60,818 nucleotides of DNA, from the NCBI RefSeq assembly GCF_006658505.1, contig NZ_VFUZ01000030.1, positions 1 through 60,818 of the forward strand. Direction: 5' to 3'. The notes under the pieces were generated by a model. The model was not told the DNA's origin. It searched no databases and saw only the letters and a program-made list of their open reading frames with translations. Positions 53,098 through 60,818 of this stretch are shown one piece after another (the first letter of the stretch is position 1; every line of letters starts with the position of its first letter). The translations under genes and the position numbers were made by a program. This stretch comes from Mesorhizobium sp. B2-4-15 (GTDB lineage: Bacteria > Pseudomonadota > Alphaproteobacteria > Rhizobiales > Rhizobiaceae).

Positions 53098-53220
53098 GGA
53101 AATGAAAAAGTTTTCCACCGCTATCGGCACGCAAATTCCTGAAAAACCGGAAGGCAAATAAAATCAATGAATAGCGGCCGTTTTTTAGAAATGAAAAAAT
53201 ATTCTGAAAAAATTGAAAAA
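53098..53220. promoter_or_regulatory. Probable IclR operator/promoter region of gcl
   Basis: TGAAAAA occurs at 53103, 53140, 53192, 53205 and 53214. The first is framed by GGAAA-N9-TTTCC (53098-53116) and the second by TTCC-N9-GGAA (53136-53152). The region is strikingly AT-rich and lies between the regulator and the catabolic operon. Confidence 0.55.
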
Positions 53221-53282
53221 TAGCCGGCTTGCTGACATCCTCAGTCAATCCAACAATGACAACCCCTGTGGAGGGCCGGAAA

Positions 53283-55064
53283 ATGGCCAGGATGCGCGCT
53301 GTCGATGCCGCGGTTCTCGTTCTCGAAAAAGAAGGCATCTCCTGCGCCTTCGGCGTGCCGGGCGCGGCGATCAATCCGCTCTATTCGGCGCTGAAGGCGA
53401 GGGGCACGATCCGCCATGTCCTGGCCCGTCACGTCGAGGGCGCCTCGCACATGGCCGAAGGCTACACCCGCGCAAAGGCGGGCAATATCGGGCTCTGCAT
53501 CGGCACCTCGGGTCCGGCCGGCACCGACATGATCACCGGTCTCTATTCGGCTGCCGCCGATTCCATTCCGATCCTGTGCATCACCGGGCAGGCGCCGCGT
53601 GCGCGGCTCAACAAGGAGGATTTCCAGGCCGTCGACATCGCCGCGATCGCGTCGCCTGTCGCCAAATGGGCGGTCACGGTCATGGAACCGTATCTGGTGC
53701 CGATGGCGCTGCAGAAGGCATTCCACCTGATGCGCTCGTCGCGGCCGGGTCCAGTGCTGATCGACCTGCCGGTCGACGTCCAACTGGCCGAGATCGAGTT
53801 CGACATAGAGGCCTATGAGCCGCTGATGCCATTCAAACCGGCGATGACGCGCGCGCAGGCCGAAAAGGCGCTGACCATGCTCAATGCCGCCGAAAAGCCG
53901 CTGATCGTCGCCGGCGGCGGCATCATCAATACCGATGCATCGGATCTGCTGATCGAATTCGCCGAAATCACCGGCGTGCCGGTCATCCCGACGCTGATGG
54001 GCTGGGGCGCGATCCCCGACGACCATCGGCTGATGGCTGGGATGTGCGGGCTGCAGACCTCGCACCGCTACGGCAATGCGACAATGCTGGAAGCCGACTT
54101 CGTCTTCGGCATCGGCAACCGCTGGGCCAATCGCCACACCGGCTCGGTCGACGTCTATACCAAGGGCAAGAAATTCATCCATGTCGACATCGAGCCGACG
54201 CAGATCGGCCGCGTCTTCGCGCCGGACCTCGGCGTCGTCTCGGATGCGGGTGCCGCATTGAAGGTGCTGCTCGACGTCGCCACCGAGTGGAAGACGGCTG
54301 GCAAATTGCGCGACTGGTCGGGCTGGGCGAAGGAATGCCAGGGCCGCAAGAAGACGATGAAGCGCAAGACCCATTTCGAGCAGGTGCCGCTGAAGCCGCA
54401 GCGTGTCTATGAGGAGATGAACAAGGCGTTCGGCCGCGACGTCACCTACGTCACCACGATCGGCCTGTCGCAGATTGCCGGCGCGCAGTTCCTGCATGTC
54501 TACAAGCCGCGCAACTGGATCAATTGCGGCCAGGCCGGCCCGCTTGGCTGGACGCTGCCGGCAGCACTTGGCGTTCGCGCCGCCGATCCGGACCGCACCA
54601 TCGTGGCCCTGTCGGGCGACTATGATTTCCAGTTCATGATCGAGGAACTGGCGGTCGGCGCGCAGCACAAGCTGCCTTACATCCATGTCGTCGTGAACAA
54701 CGCCTATCTCGGCTTGATCCGCCAGGCGCAGCGCGGCTTCTCGATGGACTACGAAGTCAGCCTTGCCTTCGAAAACATCAACCGCGCCGACGACCCCGAA
54801 GCCGGTTATGGCGTTGACCATGTCGCCGTCGCCGAGGCGATGGGCTGCAAGGCGGTCAGGGTGCGCAAGCCCGAGGAATTCGCCGCCGCCTTCAAGCAAG
54901 CGCAGCGGCTGATGAAGGAACACCAGGTCCCGGTCGTGCTCGAATTCATCCTCGAACGCGTCACCAACATCTCGATGGGGACCGAAATCGACAAGATCAC
55001 CGAATTCGAGGACCTTGCCGAACATCAGGAAGACGCGCCGACGGCGATCGTGATGCTAGACTGA
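53283..55064 (+). CDS. gcl: Glyoxylate carboligase (tartronate-semialdehyde synthase)
   Basis: A 593-residue thiamine-diphosphate enzyme from the ATG at 53283. It condenses two glyoxylates to tartronate semialdehyde and CO2. The N-terminal domain has CAFGVPGAAINPLYSAL and HVEGASHMAEGYTRA. The central FAD-type domain includes PLIVAGGGIINTDASDLL. The C-terminal ThDP site has ALSGDYDFQFMIEELAVGAQ and NNAYLGLIRQAQ. The length and the Val-for-Glu difference near residue 51 typical of Gcl could not be checked fully. It is first in an operon with hyi and glxR. Confidence 0.96.
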   Translation: MARMRAVDAAVLVLEKEGISCAFGVPGAAINPLYSALKARGTIRHVLARHVEGASHMAEGYTRAKAGNIGLCIGTSGPAGTDMITGLYSAAADSIPILCITGQAPRARLNKEDFQAVDIAAIASPVAKWAVTVMEPYLVPMALQKAFHLMRSSRPGPVLIDLPVDVQLAEIEFDIEAYEPLMPFKPAMTRAQAEKALTMLNAAEKPLIVAGGGIINTDASDLLIEFAEITGVPVIPTLMGWGAIPDDHRLMAGMCGLQTSHRYGNATMLEADFVFGIGNRWANRHTGSVDVYTKGKKFIHVDIEPTQIGRVFAPDLGVVSDAGAALKVLLDVATEWKTAGKLRDWSGWAKECQGRKKTMKRKTHFEQVPLKPQRVYEEMNKAFGRDVTYVTTIGLSQIAGAQFLHVYKPRNWINCGQAGPLGWTLPAALGVRAADPDRTIVALSGDYDFQFMIEELAVGAQHKLPYIHVVVNNAYLGLIRQAQRGFSMDYEVSLAFENINRADDPEAGYGVDHVAVAEAMGCKAVRVRKPEEFAAAFKQAQRLMKEHQVPVVLEFILERVTNISMGTEIDKITEFEDLAEHQEDAPTAIVMLD

Positions 55065-55081
55065 GAAGAAGGACAAGAAGA

Positions 55082-55879
55082 ATGCCGCGTTTTTCAGCCA
55101 ATCTGTCGATGCTCTTTGGCGAGCATGATTTCCTCGACCGTTTTGACGCAGCCGCTCGTGCCGGCTTCAAGGGCGTCGAATATATCGGCCCCTATGATCA
55201 TGCGCCTGACGTGGTTGCCGCGAGGCTGAAGAAGAACGGCTTGACGCAGGTTCTGTTCAACCTGCCCGCCGGCGACTGGGGCAAGGGCGAGCGCGGTATC
55301 GCCGTGCTGCCCGACCGCGTGCCGGAATTCCGCCAGGGCATCGCCAAGACGATCATCTATGCGCAGGCGCTCGGCTGCGAGCAGGTTAATTGTCTCGCCG
55401 GCATTGTGCCGGCCGGTGTCGACCGTAAGGTGCTGGAAGACGTCTTTGCCGAAAACCTCGCCTTCGCGGCGGAGAAATTGGAGCAGGCCGGCATCAGGCT
55501 GCTGATCGAGCCGATCAACACGCGCGACATTCCAGGCTTCTTCCTGAACTATTCGGAGCAGGCGCTGGCGTTCATCGATCGTGTCGGCTCAAAAAACCTG
55601 TTCCTGCAATACGACATCTATCACATGCAGATCATGGAGGGGGATCTCGCCCGGAAAATCGAGGCAAACCTCGGCCGCATCGCGCATATCCAGCTTGCGG
55701 ACAATCCCGGCCGTCACGAGCCGGGGACGGGCGAGATCAACTATCCCTTCCTCTACGAGCACATCGACCGCCTCGGCTATTCCGGCTGGATCGGCGCGGA
55801 GTACAAGCCGAAGGCGGGGACCGAGCAGGGACTTGGTTGGTTCCGGGAGTTCGCCGGGCAGGGAAGCGCGGCGGCGTAG
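55082..55879 (+). CDS. hyi: Hydroxypyruvate isomerase
   Basis: A 265-residue TIM-barrel isomerase (xylose isomerase-like) that interconverts hydroxypyruvate and tartronate semialdehyde. Features: FSANLSMLFGEHDFLDRF at the start, NLPAGDWGKGERGIA near residue 60, LLIEPINTRDIPGFFLN near 140 and GWIGAEYKPKAGTEQGLGW near the end. It starts 17 bp after gcl in the usual order. Confidence 0.95.
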   Translation: MPRFSANLSMLFGEHDFLDRFDAAARAGFKGVEYIGPYDHAPDVVAARLKKNGLTQVLFNLPAGDWGKGERGIAVLPDRVPEFRQGIAKTIIYAQALGCEQVNCLAGIVPAGVDRKVLEDVFAENLAFAAEKLEQAGIRLLIEPINTRDIPGFFLNYSEQALAFIDRVGSKNLFLQYDIYHMQIMEGDLARKIEANLGRIAHIQLADNPGRHEPGTGEINYPFLYEHIDRLGYSGWIGAEYKPKAGTEQGLGWFREFAGQGSAAA

Positions 55880-55905
55880 GCGGATTTCCAACCACCGTCG
55901 GCGCC

Positions 55906-56032
55906 GCCCCTCACCTTACCCTCTCCCCTGAAGAACGGGGAGAGGGGCGCGCCAGCGCTGGAGCTCTGTCCCTTCTCCCCGTCTTTCACGGGGGAGAAGG
56001 TGCCGGCAGGCGGATGAGAGGCAGCGCCGACC
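55906..56032. repeat. Rhizobial intergenic double-hairpin repeat
   Basis: Two hairpins: CCCTCTCCCC with GGGGAGAGGG (55919-55946) and CCTTCTCCCC with GGGGGAGAAGG (about 55971-56000), followed by TGCCGGCAGGCGGATGAG. This is a familiar mobile-like palindromic repeat of Rhizobiales. It lies inside the glyoxylate operon between hyi and glxR. Confidence 0.85.
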
Positions 56033-56070
56033 TTCGATAGATTTGAACAGAGACCTTCAGGAGGAAATCA

Positions 56071-56988
56071 ATGGAAACCATCGGCTTCATCGGCCTCGGC
56101 ATCATGGGTGCGCCGATGGCAGGGCATCTGCTCGACGCCGGCTACAAGGTCATCGCGAGCGACCACCGCTCCAAGCCATCGGCGGATCTCGTGGCCAAAG
56201 GCCTGAAAACCGTCACAGGCCATGCGGCCGTGGCCGAGGCTGCCGACATCATCATCACCATGGTGCCCGACACGCCGCAGGTGGCCGATGTGCTGTTCGG
56301 CGAGAACGGCGTCGCCTCCGGCCTTTCCAAGGGCAAGCTGGTGATCGACATGAGCTCGATTTCGCCGATCGAGACCAAGACATTCGCTGGGAAGATCAAT
56401 GATCTCGGCTGCGACTATCTCGACGCGCCGGTTTCGGGCGGCGAGGTCGGCGCCAAGGCGGCGTCGCTCACCATCATGGTCGGCGGCGAGGAAAAGGCAT
56501 TTGAACGCGCCAGGTCGGTATTCGAGAAGATGGGCAAGAACATCACCCTGGTCGGACCGAACGGCGTCGGCCAGACCACCAAGGTCGCCAACCAGATCGT
56601 TGTCGCGCTGACCATTGAAGCCGTCGCCGAAGCGCTTGTTTTTGCGTCGAAAGCCGGCGCCGATCCGGCAAAGGTCAGGCAAGCCTTGATGGGTGGGTTG
56701 GCGGCCTCGCGCATCCTAGAAGTGCATGGGGAGCGCATGGTCAAGCGCACCTTCGCGCCGGGCTTCCGCATCGAACTGCACCAGAAGGATCTGAACCTGG
56801 CGCTGGAAGGCGCCAAGGCGCTCGGCGTGTCGCTGCCCAACACCTCGACCACCCAGCAACTGTTCAATTCCTGCGCGGCCAATGGTGGTGCCAAGGAGGA
56901 TCACTCGGCCCTGGTCCGGGCGCTGGAGCGGATGGCCAATTTCGAGGTTGGCAGCGCGGCAGCTGAAGTCAAAGGAAAAGCGGCATAG
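56071..56988 (+). CDS. glxR: 2-hydroxy-3-oxopropionate (tartronate semialdehyde) reductase
   Basis: A 305-residue beta-hydroxyacid dehydrogenase that reduces tartronate semialdehyde to D-glycerate with NAD(P)H. The Rossmann motif GFIGLGIMGAPMAGHLLDAG starts at residue 4, substrate binding is DAPVSGGEVGAKAASLTIMV near 116, and the catalytic Lys is in VGQTTKVANQI near 169. It completes the glyoxylate-to-glycerate module; glycerate kinase is not in the window. Confidence 0.95.
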   Translation: METIGFIGLGIMGAPMAGHLLDAGYKVIASDHRSKPSADLVAKGLKTVTGHAAVAEAADIIITMVPDTPQVADVLFGENGVASGLSKGKLVIDMSSISPIETKTFAGKINDLGCDYLDAPVSGGEVGAKAASLTIMVGGEEKAFERARSVFEKMGKNITLVGPNGVGQTTKVANQIVVALTIEAVAEALVFASKAGADPAKVRQALMGGLAASRILEVHGERMVKRTFAPGFRIELHQKDLNLALEGAKALGVSLPNTSTTQQLFNSCAANGGAKEDHSALVRALERMANFEVGSAAAEVKGKAA

Positions 56989-57042
56989 GTCAGGAGAGGG
57001 CGGTATAACGTTCCCAGGCCGCCACCTCTTGCCCTGCCCAAG

Positions 57043-57076
57043 AACGGGTTTCGGCTGATATCGCCGGAACCCGTTT
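57043..57076. terminator. Terminator between glxR and the rRNA methyltransferase
   Basis: A 13-bp stem with one mismatch (57043-57055 with 57063-57075) is followed by TTTCTCGTTT. It lies 55 bp after glxR and can serve both convergent genes. Confidence 0.75.
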
Positions 57077-57120
57077 CTCGTTTCGTAACCTTCCCGGCAG
57101 GCGGCTCTGCCGCTTCCCGC

Positions 57121-57969
57121 TCAGCCGCGCTTCAAAAAGGCCCGCGCGGCATAGAGGCTGACCGCGGCAGCGTTCGACACGTTGAGCGAGCGGATGGCGC
57201 CGGGCATGTCGAGCCGCGCCAGTGTCGTCACGGTCTCGCGCGTCTTCTGGCGCAGGCCCTTGCCCTCGGCGCCGAGCACCAGCGCTATCCGCTCGCCAGC
57301 AAAGCTGGTCTCGATTTCCGCTGGCCCGTCCGAATCAAGACCGATCGTCTGGAAGCCGGCCTCGTGCAATTGCCCGAGCGCGTCGGCGAGATTCTTCACT
57401 TCGATCTGGTCGATATGCTCCAGCGCGCCGGAGGCGGATTTCGCCAGCACGCCTGATTCCTGCGGGCTGTGACGCGCGGTGGTGATCAGCGCGCCGGCAC
57501 CGAAGGCGACCGCCGAGCGCAGGATGGCACCGACATTGTGCGGGTCGGTGACCTGGTCGAGCACCAGCACCAGCCTTGTGTCGCCGAGCGCGTCGAGGCG
57601 CTTGGGCTTCAGCGGTTCGGCCTCGATGAGCACGCCCTGGTGGACGGCGTCCGAACCGGTGATCCTGTCGATATCCCTGGGTTCGACCAGTTCCGCCTTG
57701 AAGGACAGGCCGGCGAGGTCGGCTATGTCAAGACGCTCGGCCGCATTGCGCGTCACCAGCATTTTCCGGATCTTGCGGCGCGGATTGTCGAGTGCTGCGC
57801 GCACCGTGTGCAGGCCATAAAGTCGCACCAGGCCATCGGCGGCATTCTCGCCCGGCGGAACGGGCTGGCGCGGCCGGAACGCCGGCGCGCCGCCGCTTTT
57901 CTCGTCGCGATGGGCGCGGCGCAGCTTGGCGTAGTGGGTGTCTTTCGGGGTGTTGGTCTTGTTGCTCAT
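57121..57969 (-). CDS. rlmB: SpoU/TrmH-family rRNA 2'-O-methyltransferase (RlmB-like)
   Basis: A 282-residue SPOUT methyltransferase. A basic N-terminal tail precedes the substrate-binding domain (LYGLHTVRAALDNPRRKI). The three SpoU motifs are LDQVTDPHNVGAILRSA (1), ALVLGAEGKGL (2) and IRSLNVSNAAAVSLYAA (3), forming the knotted SAM site. RlmB methylates G2251 of 23S rRNA; the exact target here is inferred. It is divergent from the tRNA operon. Confidence 0.9.
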   Translation of the reverse strand: MSNKTNTPKDTHYAKLRRAHRDEKSGGAPAFRPRQPVPPGENAADGLVRLYGLHTVRAALDNPRRKIRKMLVTRNAAERLDIADLAGLSFKAELVEPRDIDRITGSDAVHQGVLIEAEPLKPKRLDALGDTRLVLVLDQVTDPHNVGAILRSAVAFGAGALITTARHSPQESGVLAKSASGALEHIDQIEVKNLADALGQLHEAGFQTIGLDSDGPAEIETSFAGERIALVLGAEGKGLRQKTRETVTTLARLDMPGAIRSLNVSNAAAVSLYAARAFLKRG

Positions 57970-58057
57970 GGCTGGCTTCTATAGCTGGGTCCCGCGGCCA
58001 GGGATATGGCCCGTCGCCGCAGCCGGCGAACAACATCGAAAAACCCTTCCAGCGCGG

Positions 58058-58086
58058 TTGACACCCACTGGCCTTGCCGCCATAAG
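58058..58086 (+). promoter_or_regulatory. Sigma-70 promoter of the tRNA-Tyr/tRNA-Gly operon
   Basis: A perfect -35 TTGACA (58058-58063), a 17-bp spacer and CATAAG (58081-58086) as -10. It lies about 85 bp upstream of tRNA-Tyr. Confidence 0.75.
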
Positions 58087-58169
58087 GCGCTTCGCTGATT
58101 TCGGAGAAGACATCTATCTCGGGTCCGGATCGGCGTGAATGCCTCGTTGCATGGCTCCGGCGGCAGACT

Positions 58170-58254
58170 GGAGAGGTGCCCGAGTGGTTAAAGGGGACGG
58201 ACTGTAAATCCGTTGGCTTAGCCTACGTTGGTTCGAATCCAACCCTCTCCACCA
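58170..58254 (+). tRNA. tRNA-Tyr (anticodon GUA)
   Basis: An 85-nt class II tRNA with encoded CCA. The acceptor GGAGAGG pairs with CCTCTCC, the anticodon loop contains GTA, there is a long variable arm, and the T-loop is TTCGAAT. First of two tRNAs behind the promoter at 58058. Confidence 0.98.
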
Positions 58255-58345
58255 CTGCCGGCCCGGAAGCCCTGAAACGAGAAAAGCATCGGAGGCGAAA
58301 AGCGCATGGCGCTTTTCGGGTGAATCCGGTACTTCAGTGCAAGGC

Positions 58346-58419
58346 GCGGGTATAGCTCAGTGGTAGAGCAGCAGCCTTCCAAGCTGAATATGCGGGTTCG
58401 ATTCCCGCTACCCGCTCCA
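58346..58419 (+). tRNA. tRNA-Gly (anticodon UCC)
   Basis: A 74-nt tRNA with encoded CCA. The acceptor GCGGGTA pairs with TACCCGC, the anticodon loop CTTCCAA gives TCC, and the T-loop is TTCGATT. It follows tRNA-Tyr by 91 bp; a Tyr-Gly-tuf order is ancient and also known in E. coli. Confidence 0.98.
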
Positions 58420-58491
58420 GATTCTCTTCCTCATCATCGCTAGACCCAACGCTGCACGGCAAAGCGCCCAGCGCTTCAGGGCATGCGTGCG

Positions 58492-58944
58492 TTAACTGTT
58501 GAACGCGGAGGCCACCTGGTGTTGCTGCGGCACCTGACCGTTTGGCGTCAGCTTGTCGACGATGCCCGGCAAGGCGGTGGAAAGCTGCCTGAGCAGTTCC
58601 TGCTCGTCCATGCCGGTGCGCTGCGCGATCTCATGGATGACCTGCGGCCCGAGTGCTGCACCCAGATCATTGGCGTTGATCGACTGGTTCTGCCCGGTGC
58701 CAACCCAGGAATCGGCGACGTTGCCATGGCCGGCGTCCCTGAGCTTGCCGAGCAGGCCGCCAAGACCGCCGAGCAAGCCACCGTCGCCGGGATTGGCTTC
58801 GGTCGGAGCGGGCGCTTGAGGCTGCTGGTCCGGCTGTTCGGCGCTTCTGCCGCTCAGCATCTTACCGACCAGCAACGCGCCGAGCGCGATCATCAGCGGT
58901 TTGGTGATGTTGCCGCCAGGTACGGCGTTGTCGAAAAGTCCCAT
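58492..58944 (-). CDS. YidB-family (DUF937) protein
   Basis: A 150-residue protein. The start MGLFDNAVPGG is followed by a hydrophobic segment, a Pro/Gln/Ala-rich linker and a Gly-rich GGLLGGLGGLLGKLRDAGHG block. The C-terminal half, VADSWVGTGQNQSINANDLG then GMDEQELLRQLSTALPGIVDKLTP, is the conserved YidB/DUF937 part. Function is unknown. It lies inverted between the tRNAs and tuf. Confidence 0.9.
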   Translation of the reverse strand: MGLFDNAVPGGNITKPLMIALGALLVGKMLSGRSAEQPDQQPQAPAPTEANPGDGGLLGGLGGLLGKLRDAGHGNVADSWVGTGQNQSINANDLGAALGPQVIHEIAQRTGMDEQELLRQLSTALPGIVDKLTPNGQVPQQHQVASAFNS

Positions 58945-59074
58945 AGTGGATCCTCCATCTCAACCAAGCCCGGCCCATCTCCAACAATGACGTATGCAGG
59001 CGGAATTTCAAGCTGGCTTGAGCTTTTGACAATCATATGAAAATGTCGGGTTGGCAGGGGATGGAGAGGAAAAA

Positions 59075-59332
59075 ATGGGTATCATCAGCTGGATCGTTCT
59101 CGGCGTGATCGCCGGCTTTATCGGCAGCAAGATCGTCAACAAGACCGGCCAGGGCATGATAATGGATATCGTGCTCGGCATCGTCGGCGCCATTGTCGGC
59201 GGCTTGATCTTCAGCGCCTTCGGCGCGTCGGGGGTCACTGGCCTCAACATCTACAGCCTGATCGTGGCTGTGGTTGGCGCGGTGGTTGTGCTGTGGGCCT
59301 ACCACCAATTCAGCGGGAGCCGGACGCTCTAG
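59075..59332 (+). CDS. GlsB/YeaQ/YmgE-family membrane protein
   Basis: An 85-residue protein with three hydrophobic helices and the family pattern GIISWIVLGVIAGFIGSKIV, GMIMDIVLGIVGAIVGG and a final TM helix. The name transglycosylase-associated protein is historical; members are stress-induced inner-membrane proteins. GGAGAGG lies before the ATG at 59075. Confidence 0.95.
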   Translation: MGIISWIVLGVIAGFIGSKIVNKTGQGMIMDIVLGIVGAIVGGLIFSAFGASGVTGLNIYSLIVAVVGAVVVLWAYHQFSGSRTL

Positions 59333-59404
59333 GCGTCAGCCACCGGTCTGACAGGACGGTTATTTCTGAGCGGTAAGGAACGCTGCGTGTCCGCGCTGCG
59401 GCCA

Positions 59405-59515
59405 CTACGGCATCGAGATGGCGTCGGCCGCGACCAAGAAGATCACCGTTCCGGCGATGAACACCGCCCAGCCGACAAGCGAATGGCTGCTTTGCGTTCC
59501 GGCATCGGAACTCAA
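59405..59515 (-). CDS. Possible 36-aa membrane peptide
   Basis: A short frame from TTG 59515 codes SHSLVGWAVFIAGTVIFLVA followed by ADAISMP. It would be a single hydrophobic helix. No ribosome-binding site is obvious and the start is non-ATG. It lies downstream of the EamA transporter gene on the same strand. Speculative. Confidence 0.25.
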   Translation of the reverse strand: MSSDAGTQSSHSLVGWAVFIAGTVIFLVAADAISMP

Positions 59516-59559
59516 TCAAGCTGCAACAACTGCGGAAGGCAAGCGCTCGGATGCCGATG

Positions 59560-60447
59560 TCAAGCGACCGCGGTCAGCCGGCGTCGGCGCTGATCCAGGG
59601 ACACGATGGTCAGCCCGCTGCCGACCACCAGCAGGATGCCGCAGATCGCCAGCGTGTTGGGGAACTGCCCGAACACCAGCAGGCCCGAAATGACCGCCCA
59701 GACGGTGAAGCAGTAGTAGAACGGGGCGACAGCGCTGGTTGGCCCGACGCGGTAGGCCATGAAGATGAAGAAGTGGCCGAAGATCAGGAAAAACCCGGCG
59801 CCGGCCATCAGCAGCAGGTGGCGTGCCTCTGGCATGACCCAGCGCTCGGAGGCCAGATGTGCCGCACCAGCGCCGATCAGCACCACCACGACGGCGGAAA
59901 TCGCCACGATCATCCCGGGCACTTCTGTCGGGACACGCCTGCCGACAAGGTCGCGCGCGGCTGACAGCGTCGCGTTGCCGAGCGCCAGCAGGGCGTAGAC
60001 CGAAATGCCTTGCATGGTCGGCTGCGCCACCATCAGGGCGCCGATGAAGCCGAGCCCGATCAGCGCCATGCGTTGGCCGCCGATACGCTCGCCGAACAGA
60101 ATCGAGGAGCCGACCAGCATCAGCAGCGGCGTGATCTGTCCAAGCGCGGTGGAATCCGCGATCTGCATGTTGGCGAGCGCCACGACATAGCAAAGGATAG
60201 CGGCCAGTTCGAGCAGGTTCCTGCGCAGCACGCTTCTGTCGAAGATCAGGGGGATCTGTTTGCCGTAGCCAAGCAGGAACAGCAGCGGGAAGCCCCAGAG
60301 TGTTGCGGCCGCGCCGCGCAGAAACAGCACTTCGTAGGAGGGCAGACCCGTGGTCGCCAGTTTCATCATCGTATCGTTGACCAGATACGATCCGGTCGAG
60401 ACGATCATGAAAAGCGGGCCGCGAACGGTCGTCGGAAGGAAAGGCAT
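59560..60447 (-). CDS. EamA/DMT-superfamily transporter
   Basis: A 295-residue protein with about ten hydrophobic helices in two EamA halves. The first half has YEVLFLRGAAATLWGFPLLFLL and ALGQITPLLMLVGSSILFGERI; the second has VGPTSAVAPFYYCFTVWAVI and ends in GSGLTIVSLDQRRRR. Such drug/metabolite transporters export small molecules; the substrate is unknown. Confidence 0.93.
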   Translation of the reverse strand: MPFLPTTVRGPLFMIVSTGSYLVNDTMMKLATTGLPSYEVLFLRGAAATLWGFPLLFLLGYGKQIPLIFDRSVLRRNLLELAAILCYVVALANMQIADSTALGQITPLLMLVGSSILFGERIGGQRMALIGLGFIGALMVAQPTMQGISVYALLALGNATLSAARDLVGRRVPTEVPGMIVAISAVVVVLIGAGAAHLASERWVMPEARHLLLMAGAGFFLIFGHFFIFMAYRVGPTSAVAPFYYCFTVWAVISGLLVFGQFPNTLAICGILLVVGSGLTIVSLDQRRRRLTAVA

Positions 60448-60650
60448 TCGGTCAGGAAATCAGACCTCGCCAGCGGCCGCAATGGGCCATCAACTGGCTG
60501 TGAACCAGACAGTGATTGGTGGGGAACAGAGCGCGATGCCGGCTTCGATCAGTCGGCTCCGCGCCCATTTCATTTTGTCCCGAGCCTTCCTATATCGGCG
60601 CCATATCCCCGCAAACGGATCGCTGGTTCGGACCGAGTGAGACCGCACCC

Positions 60651-60678
60651 GGCCAAAAGACGCTTGTGTTTTTTGGCC
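60651..60678 (+). promoter_or_regulatory. Inverted repeat in the tuf leader
   Basis: GGCCAAAA (60651-60658) pairs with TTTTGGCC (60671-60678) over a 12-nt loop, 63 bp before tuf. It could be a leader hairpin, an attenuator or an upstream terminator. Confidence 0.45.
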
Positions 60679-60741
60679 TTTGTCGCTAATCGCCCCGCAT
60701 TCGACTGAACTGAAGGTCCAGGCCGTCCAAGGAAAGAGACT

Positions 60742-60818
60742 ATGGCAAAAGGTAAATTCGAGCGCACTAAGCCTCATGTGAACATCGGCACGATTGGTCA
60801 CGTTGACCATGGCAAGAC
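60742..60818 (+). CDS. tuf: Elongation factor Tu, 5' end only
   Basis: The window ends 25 codons into the gene. The start MAKGKFERTKPHVNIGTIGH and the G1 motif GHVDHGKT are diagnostic of EF-Tu. GGAAAGAG lies just before the ATG. The remaining ~370 codons are beyond the window. Confidence 0.97.
   Translation, partial: MAKGKFERTKPHVNIGTIGHVDHGK

Noticed and set aside
53229..53283. Upstream in-frame start for gcl at 53229
   Set aside because: It would place the first codons within the AT-rich operator region and add 18 residues without family match; the ATG at 53283 matches known Gcl starts.

Overview
The window is a GC-rich chromosomal segment from an alphaproteobacterium of the order Rhizobiales, most likely Mesorhizobium or a close relative. 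This is inferred from gene families, gene order and several intergenic palindromic repeats typical of that group. Most of it is housekeeping sequence. No CRISPR array, rRNA operon, intact IS element, integrase or replication origin was seen.

Layout. 0-2.4 kb: secreted transglutaminase-like protease, double-PilZ protein and PAS protein on the minus strand. 2.4-7.3 kb: a candidate small RNA ending in a strong orphan terminator, rhomboid protease, CBS protein, gatB, a GNAT acetyltransferase and an AIM24-like protein. 7.4-9.1 kb: panB-panC. 9.4-11 kb: an NDUFA12-type complex I accessory subunit, a DUF2155 protein and an NTF2-like protein. 11-16.3 kb: minus-strand group of M48 protease, DsbA-like thioredoxin, aroQ, accB, accC and aat. 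16.4-18.5 kb: aminotransferase and a glutaminase gene broken by one extra C. 18.6-27.6 kb: rne facing away from amiC, mrcA and prfB; prfB keeps the classical +1 programmed frameshift. 27.8-33.2 kb: small envelope proteins, an OmpA-like lipoprotein, a DEAD-box helicase and NAD kinase. 34-37.2 kb: UDP-galactopyranose mutase with two putative glycosyltransferases.

37.5-46.2 kb is a polyamine-type uptake region. It has a lone PotD-like binding protein, an amidase, a TetR regulator, and a five-gene minus-strand operon (binding protein, two permeases, ATPase, metallo-beta-lactamase-fold hydrolase). That operon is divergent from a second TetR gene, with two tandem palindromic operators between them.

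46.3-50.3 kb is an accessory patch. It is visibly more AT-rich, is bracketed by decayed tRNA pieces and ends inside the 3' end of an intact tRNA-Thr(UGU). It carries a tightly coupled three-gene operon of unknown function plus a HEPN-like protein and a zinc-ribbon protein. This is the best candidate here for an undescribed system. It is followed by a tandem pair of small secreted His-rich proteins with near-duplicate leaders.

52.2-57 kb is the glyoxylate-to-glycerate module: an IclR regulator divergent from gcl, hyi and glxR. 57-60.8 kb: an rRNA methyltransferase, tRNA-Tyr and tRNA-Gly behind a strong promoter, a YidB-like protein, a GlsB/YeaQ-like protein, an EamA transporter and the first 25 codons of tuf.
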